Source: Achromobacter xylosoxidans (lineage in GTDB: Bacteria; Pseudomonadota; Gammaproteobacteria; Burkholderiales; Burkholderiaceae_B). From it: a DNA stretch of 40,260 bases. The notes under the pieces were generated by a model. That model made no database searches. It had not been told where the DNA came from and saw only the letters and a program-made list of their open reading frames with translations. The DNA is taken from the NCBI RefSeq assembly GCF_002192695.1, contig NZ_MTLG01000116.1, positions 1-40,260 of the forward strand. Reading direction: 5' to 3'. A program made the translations under genes and the position numbers. Positions 1 through 9,276 of this stretch are shown in pieces (position 1 is the stretch's first letter; each line of letters starts with the position of its first letter).

Positions 1-188
1 GCTTATCGACGCCCCGCGCCCCGCAGGCCGCCGACGCGACAGGCTCTGCCGGCTGAATCTCCACGGGCGCTGGGGCGAGTGGCGTGCTTGGCATTCTGGG
101 CCGCATCGGGGTGTGGTGGCGTGTCTTGCGGGGCCCGCCCCAGGCCGGCCGCCCTGGCGGCCTCTTGGGGCTTACGCGGTGTCTTGCG
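1..188 (+). repeat. 308-bp structured repeat, copy 1 (left part cut by window edge)
   Basis: This is the right-hand part of the repeat seen complete at 26669-26976. The right terminal arm lies at 11-44 and the distal hairpin block at 121-188. The distance from the start of that arm to the end of the hairpin block is 178 bp here and in copy 3, so there is no net length change. The hairpin block has a GCCCCA/TGGGGC stem (137-142 with 166-171) and is bounded by the direct repeat GTGTCTTGCG (121-130 and 179-188). No convincing protein gene lies here; open frames exist only because stops are rare at this G+C. Bases 189-291, between copies 1 and 2, hold nothing I recognise. Confidence 0.85.
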
Positions 189-291
189 GTTGGCGATGAC
201 GCTGCGCGCGATGTGAGTAACTTCTTGGCTTCGGAGCTACGTTCATGCCGGTCGTTGCTGGGTGCGCGCCGATTGCGATGAGCTCTCACGA

Positions 292-599
292 CGCAAGACA
301 CCGCGTACGCTCCCAAAGGCCGCCCGCGCGGCCGGCCGGGAGCGGGCCCCGCAAGATCTTTCGCCAAACCCCACCGCTGGCGAGTACCCCGCGCAAACCG
401 TTCGTCCCAGCGGCCGCGAAGATGAATTCAATGGAGCCCGGTGCGGCGGTGGCCTGGGGGGCCGCGGGGCGTCGATAAGCCCGAGGGAATCCGAAGGAGC
501 CGCCGCAGGCGGTGACGAGGATGACGACGGGGCAGTCCGGAGCGAAGGCTCCGGACCGCAATCGTTGCCCTGCGGCCCCAGGCCACCGCCGCACCGGGC
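292..599 (-). repeat. 308-bp structured repeat, copy 2 (inverted, complete)
   Basis: This is a full copy in reverse orientation to copies 1, 3 and 4. The terminal arms are 436-470 and 567-599. They pair with each other over nearly their whole length apart from a 2-nt indel and one mismatch, although their sequence differs clearly from the arms of copies 1, 3 and 4. The inner hairpin at 535-556 (GTCCGGAGC paired with GCTCCGGAC) is almost unchanged between copies. The hairpin block is 292-359, with stem GCTCCC/GGGAGC (309-314 with 338-343). Two base pairs of that stem are changed on both sides relative to copies 1 and 3. It is not a coding region: frames are open on both strands but carry no recognisable domain or start signal. 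Confidence 0.88.
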
Positions 600-691
600 G
601 TCTTAAGAACTTCACCACAGAGTAGCCAATAGCTTCTCCACGACAAGCACCCCCTCTATACAATCGACCGATAAACCAAGGAGCCACCCCC
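600..691 (+). promoter_or_regulatory. Leader and candidate promoter of the LysR gene
   Basis: The stretch between repeat copy 2 and the LysR start is A+T-richer than its surroundings and very poor in G on the plus strand (about 11 G against 33 C over 608-691, counted by hand). TATACA at 657-662 is a possible -10 box, with no good -35 match at the right spacing. AAGGAG at 678-683 is a good ribosome binding site and fixes the start at 692. Confidence 0.4.
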
Positions 692-1573
692 ATGTCCCTG
701 AACTCTGACGCGCTACGCCTCTTCCTGGGCGTGGTCGACGCCGGATCCCTCAGCGCCGCCGCCGAGCTGCTGGGCCATACCGCGTCGGGCGTCAGCCGGG
801 GTTTGTCGCGCCTGGAGGAAGAACTCGGCGTCACCTTGCTCAACCGCACCACCCGGCGCATGGAATTGACCGAGGAGGGCAAGCACTTCTTGCCGAAGGC
901 CCGGCATATCGTCGCTTCGCTGGACGAAGCCGAGGACTGCATGCGCATGGTGCATCAGCGTCCGGCGGGCCGCTTGCGGGTGGATGCGTCGGTGCCGGTG
1001 ATGTTGCATTGCGTGGTGCCGCTGGTCGCGGAATTCCGGCGCGAGTATCCGGCGATCACGCTCGAACTCACCAGCAACGACCGCATCGTCGATCTGATGG
1101 AACATCGCACCGACGTGGCGCTGCGCATGGGGCCGCTGACGGATTCCACCCTGCATGCGCGCACGCTGCGGCCTTCGCCGCGCTGGGTGATGGCCAGTCC
1201 GGAATACGTGGCCCGGCGCGGCGCGCCGCAAACGGTGGAGGATTTGGCGGCGCACGAAGTGCTGGGTTTCACCCAGCCTGAAAGCCTGAACGTCTGGCCC
1301 TTGCGCCACGCGGGCGGGTCCAGCTACCTGGCGGTGCCGACGCTGGCGACCTCCAGCGGCGAAACCCAGCGGCAACTGGCGGTGCGCGGCGTGGGCATCG
1401 CCTGCCTGTCCGACTTCGTGGTGCGCGAGGACGTCAAGGCCGGCCGGCTGGTGAAGGTGATGGAAGCCGTGCACACGGACTACCTGCAGCCCATGCACGC
1501 GGTGTATCACCGCAACACGCAGCTGTCGCGGCGGATTGCCTGCTTCCTGGATTTCTTCGCGGCGCGGATTTGA
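692..1573 (+). CDS. LysR-family transcriptional regulator
   Basis: The 293-residue product has the LysR length and layout. Residues 5-64 form the winged helix-turn-helix, with the typical pattern of a 'GSLSAAAELLGHTASGVSRG' helix pair followed by LEEELGVTLLNRTTR. The rest is the periplasmic-binding-like effector domain. The HTH resembles the subgroup that includes transcriptional activators of oxidoreductase genes, but the effector cannot be read from sequence. The start at 692 is supported by AAGGAG eight bases upstream. The gene is convergent with the E1-E2-E3 operon on the minus strand, with only 25 bp between stop codons, so control of that operon is possible but not shown. Its natural divergent partner would lie left of repeat copy 2, outside the window. 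Confidence 0.9.
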   Translation: MSLNSDALRLFLGVVDAGSLSAAAELLGHTASGVSRGLSRLEEELGVTLLNRTTRRMELTEEGKHFLPKARHIVASLDEAEDCMRMVHQRPAGRLRVDASVPVMLHCVVPLVAEFRREYPAITLELTSNDRIVDLMEHRTDVALRMGPLTDSTLHARTLRPSPRWVMASPEYVARRGAPQTVEDLAAHEVLGFTQPESLNVWPLRHAGGSSYLAVPTLATSSGETQRQLAVRGVGIACLSDFVVREDVKAGRLVKVMEAVHTDYLQPMHAVYHRNTQLSRRIACFLDFFAARI

Positions 1574-1598
1574 TCCCGCGCCGCGCCTGGCATGGCGC

Positions 1599-2996
<1,398 letters not shown>

Positions 2997-3004
2997 GGCG
3001 GGGC

Positions 3005-4267
3005 TCACAGCAGGATGCGCACGGGGTTTTCGATCAGCGTGCGGAAGGCGGCCAGCCAGCGTGCGCCCACCGCGCCGTCCACCACGCGGTGGTCGGCCGA
3101 CAGGGTCACGGTCATGACGGTGGCGGCGGCAAGCTGGCCGTCGCTGTCCACCACCGGGCGCTTCTCGGCCGCGCCTACCGCCAGGATGGCGGCCTGCGGC
3201 GGATTGATGATGGCGGCGAACTGGCTGATGCCATACATGCCCAGGTTGCTGACGGTCAGCGAGCCGCCGGTGAATTCCTCGGGCTTCAGGCGGTTGATCT
3301 TGGCGCGCCCGGCCAGCTCGACGATTTCGCCGGCGATGGCCGACAGCGGCTTGACGTCCGCGTCGCGCACGATGGGCGTGACCAAGCCGCCGTCGGTCGC
3401 CACCGCCACCGAGATGTCGGCGCCGGCGTGGTATTCGACGGCGTCCTCGTGCCAGCTGGCGTTGACTTCGGGCACTTCGCGCAGGGCCAGGGCGGCCGCG
3501 CGCACGATGAAGTCATTGACCGACAGCTTCACCGCGCCGCCCTGATTGGCCTGGGAGCGCAGCGCCAGCAGCGCGTCCATCCGGCAATCCACCGTCAGGT
3601 AGAAGTGCGGCACGTGCTGCTTGCTTTCGGTGAGGCGGCGGGCGATGGCGCGGCGCATGCCGGTGTGCGGCACGCGGCGCGCGGCGGGACGGCCGGCCAG
3701 CGGCGCGGCAGCGGCGGCCGGAATCCGGTCGCGCGCCGCTTCCACGTCGCGGCGCACGATGCGGCCGTGCGGGCCGGTGCCAGTCACGTTGAGCAGGTCC
3801 ACATGCCACTGGGCGGCCAGGCGGCGCGCCAGCGGGCTGGCGAACAGGCGGCCGCCGGGGACCGGGGTGGTGCTTGCGGCGCCGGCCGGGGCGGAAGGCG
3901 AGGCGGGCGCGGAGGCAGCGGCGCTGCAGGCCGGAGCCGGCGCAGCGGCGGGGGCGGCGGCAACCGCGGGCTGCACGGCGGCGCCGGCTTCGGCCAGCGC
4001 GCGGTCGATGGCCGAGGCGTCCTCGCCCTGCGCCAGCAGCACGCCGATCACGGTGTTCACCGGCACGGAGGCCGCGCCGGCCTGGACCACGATGCGGCCC
4101 AGCACGCCGGCCTGTTCGGCATTGATTTCGACGATGGCCTTCTCGGTTTCGATTTCCGCCAGCGCGTCGCCCACGGCGACCGTGTCGCCTTCTTTCTTGA
4201 GCCACTGGTGCAGCGTGCCGCCCGAGGTATCGGCCGCAACGGAGGGGAGCTTGATAAGGTGTGCCAC
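3005..4267 (-). CDS. Dihydrolipoamide acyltransferase (E2) of a 2-oxoacid/acetoin-type dehydrogenase complex
   Basis: This is the 420-residue acyltransferase core of a TPP-dependent dehydrogenase complex. A single N-terminal lipoyl domain (about 1-78) carries the modifiable Lys43 in IETEKAIVEI. An Ala/Pro-rich linker follows, then a peripheral-subunit-binding domain (about 135-172, FASPLARRLA...GTGPHGRIVRRDV). The C-terminal catalytic domain has the DHRVVDG motif with the active-site His and Asp. I chose the GTG start at 4267 because the protein then begins VAHLIKLPS, as in lipoyl domains, and AGGA lies upstream. The longer frame to 4348 reads through the VOC gene and is not needed. The acyl specificity cannot be told: acetyl (acetoin or pyruvate) and branched-chain acyl are all possible. 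Confidence 0.92.
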   Translation of the reverse strand: MAHLIKLPSVAADTSGGTLHQWLKKEGDTVAVGDALAEIETEKAIVEINAEQAGVLGRIVVQAGAASVPVNTVIGVLLAQGEDASAIDRALAEAGAAVQPAVAAAPAAAPAPACSAAASAPASPSAPAGAASTTPVPGGRLFASPLARRLAAQWHVDLLNVTGTGPHGRIVRRDVEAARDRIPAAAAAPLAGRPAARRVPHTGMRRAIARRLTESKQHVPHFYLTVDCRMDALLALRSQANQGGAVKLSVNDFIVRAAALALREVPEVNASWHEDAVEYHAGADISVAVATDGGLVTPIVRDADVKPLSAIAGEIVELAGRAKINRLKPEEFTGGSLTVSNLGMYGISQFAAIINPPQAAILAVGAAEKRPVVDSDGQLAAATVMTVTLSADHRVVDGAVGARWLAAFRTLIENPVRILL

Positions 4268-4277
4268 GATGTTCGTC

Positions 4278-4769
4278 CTATTCAGCGGCGCCGGCCAGGT
4301 CGGGCCGGTAGGTGGCGGGATCGTCGTATTCGACCAGTTCCAGCACATTGCCTTCGGGGTCGCGGAAGAACGCCAGCCAGGTGCCGGGGCGCACTTCCAT
4401 CGGCGCCGGCTTGCTGTCGAAAACCACGCCCCGGGCTTCCAGACCGCGAACCACGCCGGGCAGGTCGCGCACGATGAAGGTCAGGTAGGTCGCGCCCTGG
4501 CGGTCCAGGATGGCCGCGCCGCGCGCGGCGGCCTCGGGCGCGGCGGCGGGTTGCAGCAGTTTGATGCGTTCGCCATAGCTGGTCTGCAGCCGCGCCACGT
4601 CGTAGCCATGGCGCGTCAGGCCGGTGGCCTGGGCCTTGTCGGCCGGCACGCTCACGCGGTTGACGAGCTTCAGGCCCAGCACGCCGGTATAAAAGGCCAG
4701 CAGCGCGTCCAGGTCGGCGCAGCAGATGCCGACCTCCATCGGCACGGTCATGTGCAGGGAAGCGCTCAT
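4278..4769 (-). CDS. VOC-superfamily (glyoxalase/dioxygenase fold) protein
   Basis: The 163-residue protein starts SASLHMTVPMEVGICCADLDALLAFYTGVLGL, the first beta-alpha-beta module of the vicinal oxygen chelate fold. It ends with LAFFRDPEGNVLELVEYD, the second module with a candidate metal-ligand Glu. VOC proteins include glyoxalase I, methylmalonyl-CoA epimerase and extradiol dioxygenases, and the reaction cannot be chosen from sequence. The ATG at 4769 overlaps the stop of the E1 gene (ATGA). The E2 gene starts ten bases after its stop, so it is embedded between E1 and E2. That position argues for a role on the same substrate or its reactive carbonyl intermediate. Confidence 0.85.
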   Translation of the reverse strand: MSASLHMTVPMEVGICCADLDALLAFYTGVLGLKLVNRVSVPADKAQATGLTRHGYDVARLQTSYGERIKLLQPAAAPEAAARGAAILDRQGATYLTFIVRDLPGVVRGLEARGVVFDSKPAPMEVRPGTWLAFFRDPEGNVLELVEYDDPATYRPDLAGAAE

Positions 4770-6949
4770 GCCTGTTCTCCCAGGTCGGCCAGCACGTCGG
4801 CCAGGCCGGCCATGACTTCCTCGGTATCCGCGAACGCCGCGCGCTCCAGCACCTTGGAGATGCTGGGCGAGGCCTCGCCGCCAGTCACGCGCTTGACCGG
4901 CTGGTCCAGCCAGTCGAAGTAGCGGCGCTGGATCTCGTCGGCCAGCATGGCGCCGTAGGAGGTGCCGCGCGCGCCTTGCTCCACGATCAGCACGTTGTTG
5001 GTCTTCATGATGCTGGCGCCGATGGTGTCCCAGTCCAGGCTGGCGCGGTCCAGCGTGCGCAGGTCGATGACCTCGGCGTCCACGCCGGCGGCTTCCGCCG
5101 CCTTGAGCGCGCGGCTGACCATGGACAGATAGGTCAGGATGGTGACCTTGCCGCCCTCGCGGCGCACGCGAGCCTTGCCAAACGGGACGGCATAGTCCAG
5201 GTCGCCTGCGGGCACCTCGCCCGACGAGGCGTACAGGTCCACGTGCTCGATCACCAGCACCGGGTCCTTGGAGGCCAGCGCGGTGTTCATCAGGCCGACG
5301 TATTCGTAGGGCGTGGACGGCGCGACCACGCGCCAGCCGGGCGCGGTGGCGAAGATGCCGGCCGGGTCCATCGAGTGCTGCGAGCCGTAGCCCGTGCCCA
5401 TGGCGACCTTGGTGCGCAGCACGAAGGGCACGTCGATGTCGCCGCCGAACATGTGGCGGGCCTTGCCGATCTGGTTGAAGATCTGGTCGGCCGCGACCCA
5501 CATGAAGTCGGGGTACATGAACTCCACGATGGGCCGGTAGCGGCCGTCCATGGCCAGGCCGCCGCCCAGGCCGGCGAAGGCGTTCTCGGAAATGGGGGTG
5601 CCCAGCACGCGGTCGGGATACTTGTCCTTCAGGCCGCGCGTGGCGCCGTTGGTGCCGCCCTTCAGGCGGTGCACGTCTTCGCCCAGCACCACCACGCCGG
5701 CGTCGGTTTCCATGCGGCGGTCCAGCACGTCGGCCACCGCGTCCACGAACTTGCGCTCGGCGGACTGGCCGGCGTAGTCCGCCGCTTCCTGGTAGCGCAG
5801 GCCGGCCAGTTCCGAGCCGTCGCTGCGCAGGCCCACGTCGCGGAAGTCGGGACTGGGCCAGAGGTCGGCGCGCACGCGGCGCTTGCCGCCGTCGGCGGCT
5901 TCGGTCAGGCGGCCGGAGACGTCCTTCATCACGTCCTTGCAGCGCTGGCGCAGGGCGTCCACTTCGGCTTGTGTGATCAGCTTGCGGCCGATCATTTCCG
6001 CGGCGATCTTGTCCAGCGGATCGCGGCGGCGCCATTGCGCTTCCTCGTCCTTGCTGCGGTAGCCGAAGGCGCTGCCGGGGAACGGGCCGTTCTGGTGGAA
6101 GAAGCGGTACACGTCCACTTCGACGATGGTGGGACCGTTGCCGGCGCGCATGTGCGCCACGGCCTCGGACATGGCCAGGTGGACCGCCAGCGGGTCCATG
6201 CCGTCCACCTTCCACGACGGAATGTTGAAGGCCAGGCCGCGCGCCGACAGGCGCGGTTCGGCGGTGGACTCTTCGACCGTGGTGGACACGGCGTAGCGGT
6301 TGTTCTCGATGAAGAAGCACAGCGGCGTCTTCCAGGCCGCGGTCAGGTTCATGGTTTCCAGCACCGAGCCGATGTTCACCGCGCCGTCGCCGAAGTAGGT
6401 CACGGCGACGCGGTCGGTGCCCGCGTGCTTGTGCGCCCAGCCCGCGCCGGCCGCCAGCGGCACGCCGCCGCCGACGATGGCGTTGGTGCCCAGCGCGCCG
6501 GCTTCGAGCCAGCGCAGGTGCATGCTGCCGCCGCGGCCGCGGCAGTAACCCTGGGCCAGGCCCATGATCTCGGCCATGGTCTTCTGCAGGACCTCATCGA
6601 TGGCGGGCGTGAGGGGATTACGCGGGTCCAGGCCCAGCGGCGCGACGTGCTGCAGCGCCTTGGCCAGGAACTGGTGGTGGCCGCGGTGCGAACCGTTGAT
6701 CTGGTCGCCGGCGCCCAGCGCCAGCACAGAGCCGACCGCGCCGCCTTCCTGGCCCACGGACGAATGCGCGGGGCCGTGCACCAGGCCTTCGGCGGCCAGG
6801 TCCAGCACGGCCTCTTCAAAGGCGCGGATCCAGTGCAGCTGGGTCAGCATGGTGCCCAGCAGGGCCGGGTCCGCCTGTTGCCAGTCCTTGGCGTCTACCG
6901 TCAGTTGCCGCCAGGGCGCTTGGGACTCAAGCGGTTGGTGGGTGGCCAT
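4766..6949 (-). CDS. Fused alpha-beta E1 of a TPP-dependent 2-oxoacid/acetoin-type dehydrogenase
   Basis: The 727-residue protein carries both E1 subunits in one chain. The alpha-like half (about 1-370) has the thiamine-pyrophosphate motif from GDG (187-189) to NN (216-217), plus HxxH-like QINGSHRGHH (about 83-92) and RGRGGSMH (137-144). The beta-like half (about 385-727) begins with RKFVDAVADVLDRRME, includes GEDV and ends with a transketolase C-terminal domain. E1 releases the acyl or hydroxyalkyl fragment to the lipoyl group of E2. Two-subunit E1 is the common form in acetoin and branched-chain complexes; fusion is a known minority form. The ATG at 6949 has GGAG eight bases upstream. The substrate could be a 2-oxoacid or an alpha-hydroxyketone; the adjacent SDR favours oxidation of an alcohol precursor first. 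Confidence 0.9.
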   Translation of the reverse strand: MATHQPLESQAPWRQLTVDAKDWQQADPALLGTMLTQLHWIRAFEEAVLDLAAEGLVHGPAHSSVGQEGGAVGSVLALGAGDQINGSHRGHHQFLAKALQHVAPLGLDPRNPLTPAIDEVLQKTMAEIMGLAQGYCRGRGGSMHLRWLEAGALGTNAIVGGGVPLAAGAGWAHKHAGTDRVAVTYFGDGAVNIGSVLETMNLTAAWKTPLCFFIENNRYAVSTTVEESTAEPRLSARGLAFNIPSWKVDGMDPLAVHLAMSEAVAHMRAGNGPTIVEVDVYRFFHQNGPFPGSAFGYRSKDEEAQWRRRDPLDKIAAEMIGRKLITQAEVDALRQRCKDVMKDVSGRLTEAADGGKRRVRADLWPSPDFRDVGLRSDGSELAGLRYQEAADYAGQSAERKFVDAVADVLDRRMETDAGVVVLGEDVHRLKGGTNGATRGLKDKYPDRVLGTPISENAFAGLGGGLAMDGRYRPIVEFMYPDFMWVAADQIFNQIGKARHMFGGDIDVPFVLRTKVAMGTGYGSQHSMDPAGIFATAPGWRVVAPSTPYEYVGLMNTALASKDPVLVIEHVDLYASSGEVPAGDLDYAVPFGKARVRREGGKVTILTYLSMVSRALKAAEAAGVDAEVIDLRTLDRASLDWDTIGASIMKTNNVLIVEQGARGTSYGAMLADEIQRRYFDWLDQPVKRVTGGEASPSISKVLERAAFADTEEVMAGLADVLADLGEQA

Positions 6950-6984
6950 GAGTGAATCTCCAGAGATGTGTGGGTGTCTTGCGA

Positions 6985-7773
6985 TTAGAGGTAGCTGTAG
7001 CGGCTCCAGCCGCCATCGGCCACCAGAGTGTGTCCGTTGACGTAGCCGGCCTGGCGCGAGGCCAGGAACACCGCCAGGTCGGCCATTTCGGCCGGTTGCG
7101 CCAGGCGGCGCAGCGGCGTGCGCTGCTTGAGGCGTTCGGGGTCGAGGCGGCCGCGCGCGGCCAGGTCGCGCACCAGGTCCGTTTCCACGTAGCCCGGCGC
7201 CAGCGCGTTCACGCGCACGCCCATGGGGCCCCATTCCACAGCCAGGGTCTCGGTCAGCAGCACCACCGCGCCCTTGGTGGCGCAGTAGGCGGCGCGGTCG
7301 GGCGCCGCCACCACGCCGTACATCGAGGCCAGGTTGATGATGCTGCCGGCGCCGGCGGGCACCATGCGGCGGCCGGCGGCCTGGGCGCACAGGAACACGC
7401 CGGTCAGGTTGATGTCCACGGCGCGGCGCCATTCGTCCACGGTGACTTCCAGCGTGGGCTTGTTGGCCGAGACGCCGGCGTTGTTGACCAGCACGTCGAT
7501 GCGGCCCCAGGCCTGCTCGACCTGTGCGAAGGCGCGCTCGACCGCGTCGGCGTCGGTGACCGAGGCTTGCACGGCCAGCGCCTCGCCGCCCAGCGCGGCC
7601 AGGCCGGCGACGGCCTCTGCCAACGCCGTGGCGTCCATGTCCAGCAGCGCGACGCGCGCGCCCTGGCGCACGAAGGCCTGCGCCGTGGCCAGGCCTATGC
7701 CCTTGGCGCCGCCGGTGATGACGACGCTCTGGCCGCGCAGGTCGGGATGGATTACTTCCGGAGTTTGGTCCAA
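6985..7773 (-). CDS. SDR-family NAD(P)-dependent alcohol dehydrogenase
   Basis: This is a classical short-chain dehydrogenase/reductase of 262 residues. The cofactor motif is TGGAKGIG (20-27) and the structural NNAG motif is at 97-100. The catalytic residues are Ser150, Tyr163 and Lys167 (YCATK). The ending GHTLVADGGWSRYSYL is typical of the 3-oxoacyl/glucose-dehydrogenase-like branch. Asp45 and Asp47 after the second strand (LLDMD) suggest NAD+ over NADP+, as expected in catabolism. It lies between the ABC importer and the E1 gene (35 bp from E1), so the likely role is to oxidise the imported hydroxyl compound to the ketone that the TPP enzyme then cleaves. This role is inferred from context. 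Confidence 0.9.
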   Translation of the reverse strand: MDQTPEVIHPDLRGQSVVITGGAKGIGLATAQAFVRQGARVALLDMDATALAEAVAGLAALGGEALAVQASVTDADAVERAFAQVEQAWGRIDVLVNNAGVSANKPTLEVTVDEWRRAVDINLTGVFLCAQAAGRRMVPAGAGSIINLASMYGVVAAPDRAAYCATKGAVVLLTETLAVEWGPMGVRVNALAPGYVETDLVRDLAARGRLDPERLKQRTPLRRLAQPAEMADLAVFLASRQAGYVNGHTLVADGGWSRYSYL

Positions 7774-7807
7774 GATGGTTGCCTCTTAGCGATGTATTTG
7801 CCGGCGC

Positions 7808-8527
7808 TCAGACCGCCAGCCATTCCTGGACCACGTCCTGGCGCTCATGCAGCTGCGCGGGCGGTCCTTCGAAAACGATGCGGCCGTGGCCCATCACGCT
7901 GACGCGGGTGGAGACCTTCAGCGCGATGGTCAGCTTCTGCTCCACCAGCACCACCGACACGCCGCGCTTGTGGATGTCGCGGATCACGTCGGCGATCACT
8001 TCCACGATCTTCGGCGCCAGCCCCTCGGTGGGCTCGTCGATCAGCATGACCTTGGGGTTGCCCAGGAGCGAGCGGCACATGGTCAGCATCTGCTGTTCGC
8101 CGCCGGACAGGTTGCCGGCCTTGGTGCCGCGGCGTTCCTTCAGTCGCGGAAAGTAGTCGAACATCTGCTCGGTCGACCAGTAGGGCGCGTCGTCGCGCTT
8201 GGGTTGTTCGCCCATGCGCAGGTTCTCGTCCACGGTCAGGTTGGCGAATACCTCGCGTTCTTCCGGTACGAAGCCCAGGCCGGCGCGGGCGATCTCGAAG
8301 GGGCGCTTGTTGGTGATGTCGCGGCCTTCGATGGCGATGCTGCCGCCGGTCACGTCCACCAGGCCCATGATGCTTTTCATGGTGGTGGAGCGGCCGGCGC
8401 CGTTGCGGCCCAGCAGGCTCACGACCTCGCCGCGGCCGACAGTCAGGTCGATGCCGTGCAGGATGTGGCTCTTGCCGTAGTGGGCGTGCACGCCTTGCAG
8501 GCTCAGCAAGGGGGATTGCGTCGTCAT
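7808..8527 (-). CDS. Liv-type ABC transporter ATPase (LivF-like) with Arg in Walker A
   Basis: The 239-residue ATPase belongs to the LivF group of branched-chain amino-acid-type importers. The signature LSGGEQQML and Walker B VMLIDEPTEGLAP are intact. The Walker A reads GRNGAGRST (40-48), so the usual Lys is Arg46. The codon is CGC on the minus strand, read directly from the sequence. The second LivF-like protein of this window (27430-28122) has the normal Lys. The ATG at 8527 overlaps the LivG-like stop (ATGA). It is the distal ATPase of the five-gene importer, so the Arg variant would sit in one of two non-identical nucleotide sites. Confidence 0.93.
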   Translation of the reverse strand: MTTQSPLLSLQGVHAHYGKSHILHGIDLTVGRGEVVSLLGRNGAGRSTTMKSIMGLVDVTGGSIAIEGRDITNKRPFEIARAGLGFVPEEREVFANLTVDENLRMGEQPKRDDAPYWSTEQMFDYFPRLKERRGTKAGNLSGGEQQMLTMCRSLLGNPKVMLIDEPTEGLAPKIVEVIADVIRDIHKRGVSVVLVEQKLTIALKVSTRVSVMGHGRIVFEGPPAQLHERQDVVQEWLAV

Positions 8528-9276
8528 ACCGTTTCCTCTCCCAGGTAGGCTTCGCGCACGCGGGCGTCGCCGCGGATGTCGGCCGGTGTGCCGGTGGCGA
8601 GGATCTCGCCGTAGACCAGCACGCTGATGCGGTCGGCCAGCGAGAACACCACCTGCATGTCGTGCTCCACGATCAGCAGGGTGCAGTCGCGGGTCACGTC
8701 CTTGATCAGTTCCACCGTGTAGTCCACCTCGTGCTGGGACATGCCCGCCATGGGCTCGTCCAGCAGGATGACCTTGGGGCGCGAGGCCAGCGTCATGCCG
8801 ATCTCCAGCGACCGCTGTTCCGAATAGTTCAGGTCGCCGGCGGCGGTGTCCTGCTTGGCGGCCAGGCGCACTTTCTCCAGCAGGCGGTCGACGTCCTCGT
8901 TGACGGCGCGGTTGCGGGCGATGGGACGCCAGAAGTTGTAGACCAGCCCGTGCATGCGCAAGACCGCCAGCCGCAGGTTCTCGCGCACCGACAGGCGCGG
9001 GAACACGTTGGTGATCTGGAACGAGCGCGCCAGTCCCAGGCGGTTGATGCGTTCCGGGGGCAGGCCGCCGATCGCGCGCGAACGCAGGCTGATGTCGCCC
9101 GAGGTCGGCGCGAACGAGCCCGACATCAGGTGGAACAGGGTGGACTTGCCCGCGCCGTTGGGACCGATGACGGCATGGCGTTCGCCGGCCTCGATCTTCA
9201 GGTTTACGCCGCGAATGATCTGCGCGTCGCCAAAGGACTTGCGCACGTCGGTCAGGGTCAGGATGTCGTGGCTCAT
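8524..9276 (-). CDS. Liv-type ABC transporter ATPase (LivG-like)
   Basis: This 250-residue ATPase has a normal Walker A, GPNGAGKST (38-46), and Walker B VILLDEPMAGMS. The signature is degenerate (LNYSEQRSLEIG in place of LSGGEQ), a change common in LivG-type proteins. The extra stretch after the Q-loop (about 100-125) and the C-terminal YLGEE ending are also LivG traits. It overlaps its neighbours on both sides by ATGA (start with the LivM-like stop, stop with the LivF-like start), so the importer genes are translationally coupled. It pairs with the Arg-Walker LivF-like ATPase. Confidence 0.94.
   Translation of the reverse strand: MSHDILTLTDVRKSFGDAQIIRGVNLKIEAGERHAVIGPNGAGKSTLFHLMSGSFAPTSGDISLRSRAIGGLPPERINRLGLARSFQITNVFPRLSVRENLRLAVLRMHGLVYNFWRPIARNRAVNEDVDRLLEKVRLAAKQDTAAGDLNYSEQRSLEIGMTLASRPKVILLDEPMAGMSQHEVDYTVELIKDVTRDCTLLIVEHDMQVVFSLADRISVLVYGEILATGTPADIRGDARVREAYLGEETV

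Noticed and set aside
262..606. Open frames inside the repeat, partly shared with 26615-26857
   Set aside because: The shared peptide follows from the shared DNA. Frames are open on both strands, there is no ribosome binding site, and paired base changes point to structure, not protein.
1574..1598. Possible bidirectional terminator between the LysR and lpdA stops
   Set aside because: Only short five- to six-base complementary stretches and no T-run on either strand were found.
4976..6955. A 659-codon open frame on the plus strand opposite the E1 gene
   Set aside because: It is His/Ala/Gly-rich with no known domain and lies fully opposite a gene with clear catalytic motifs. Long antisense frames are common at this G+C.
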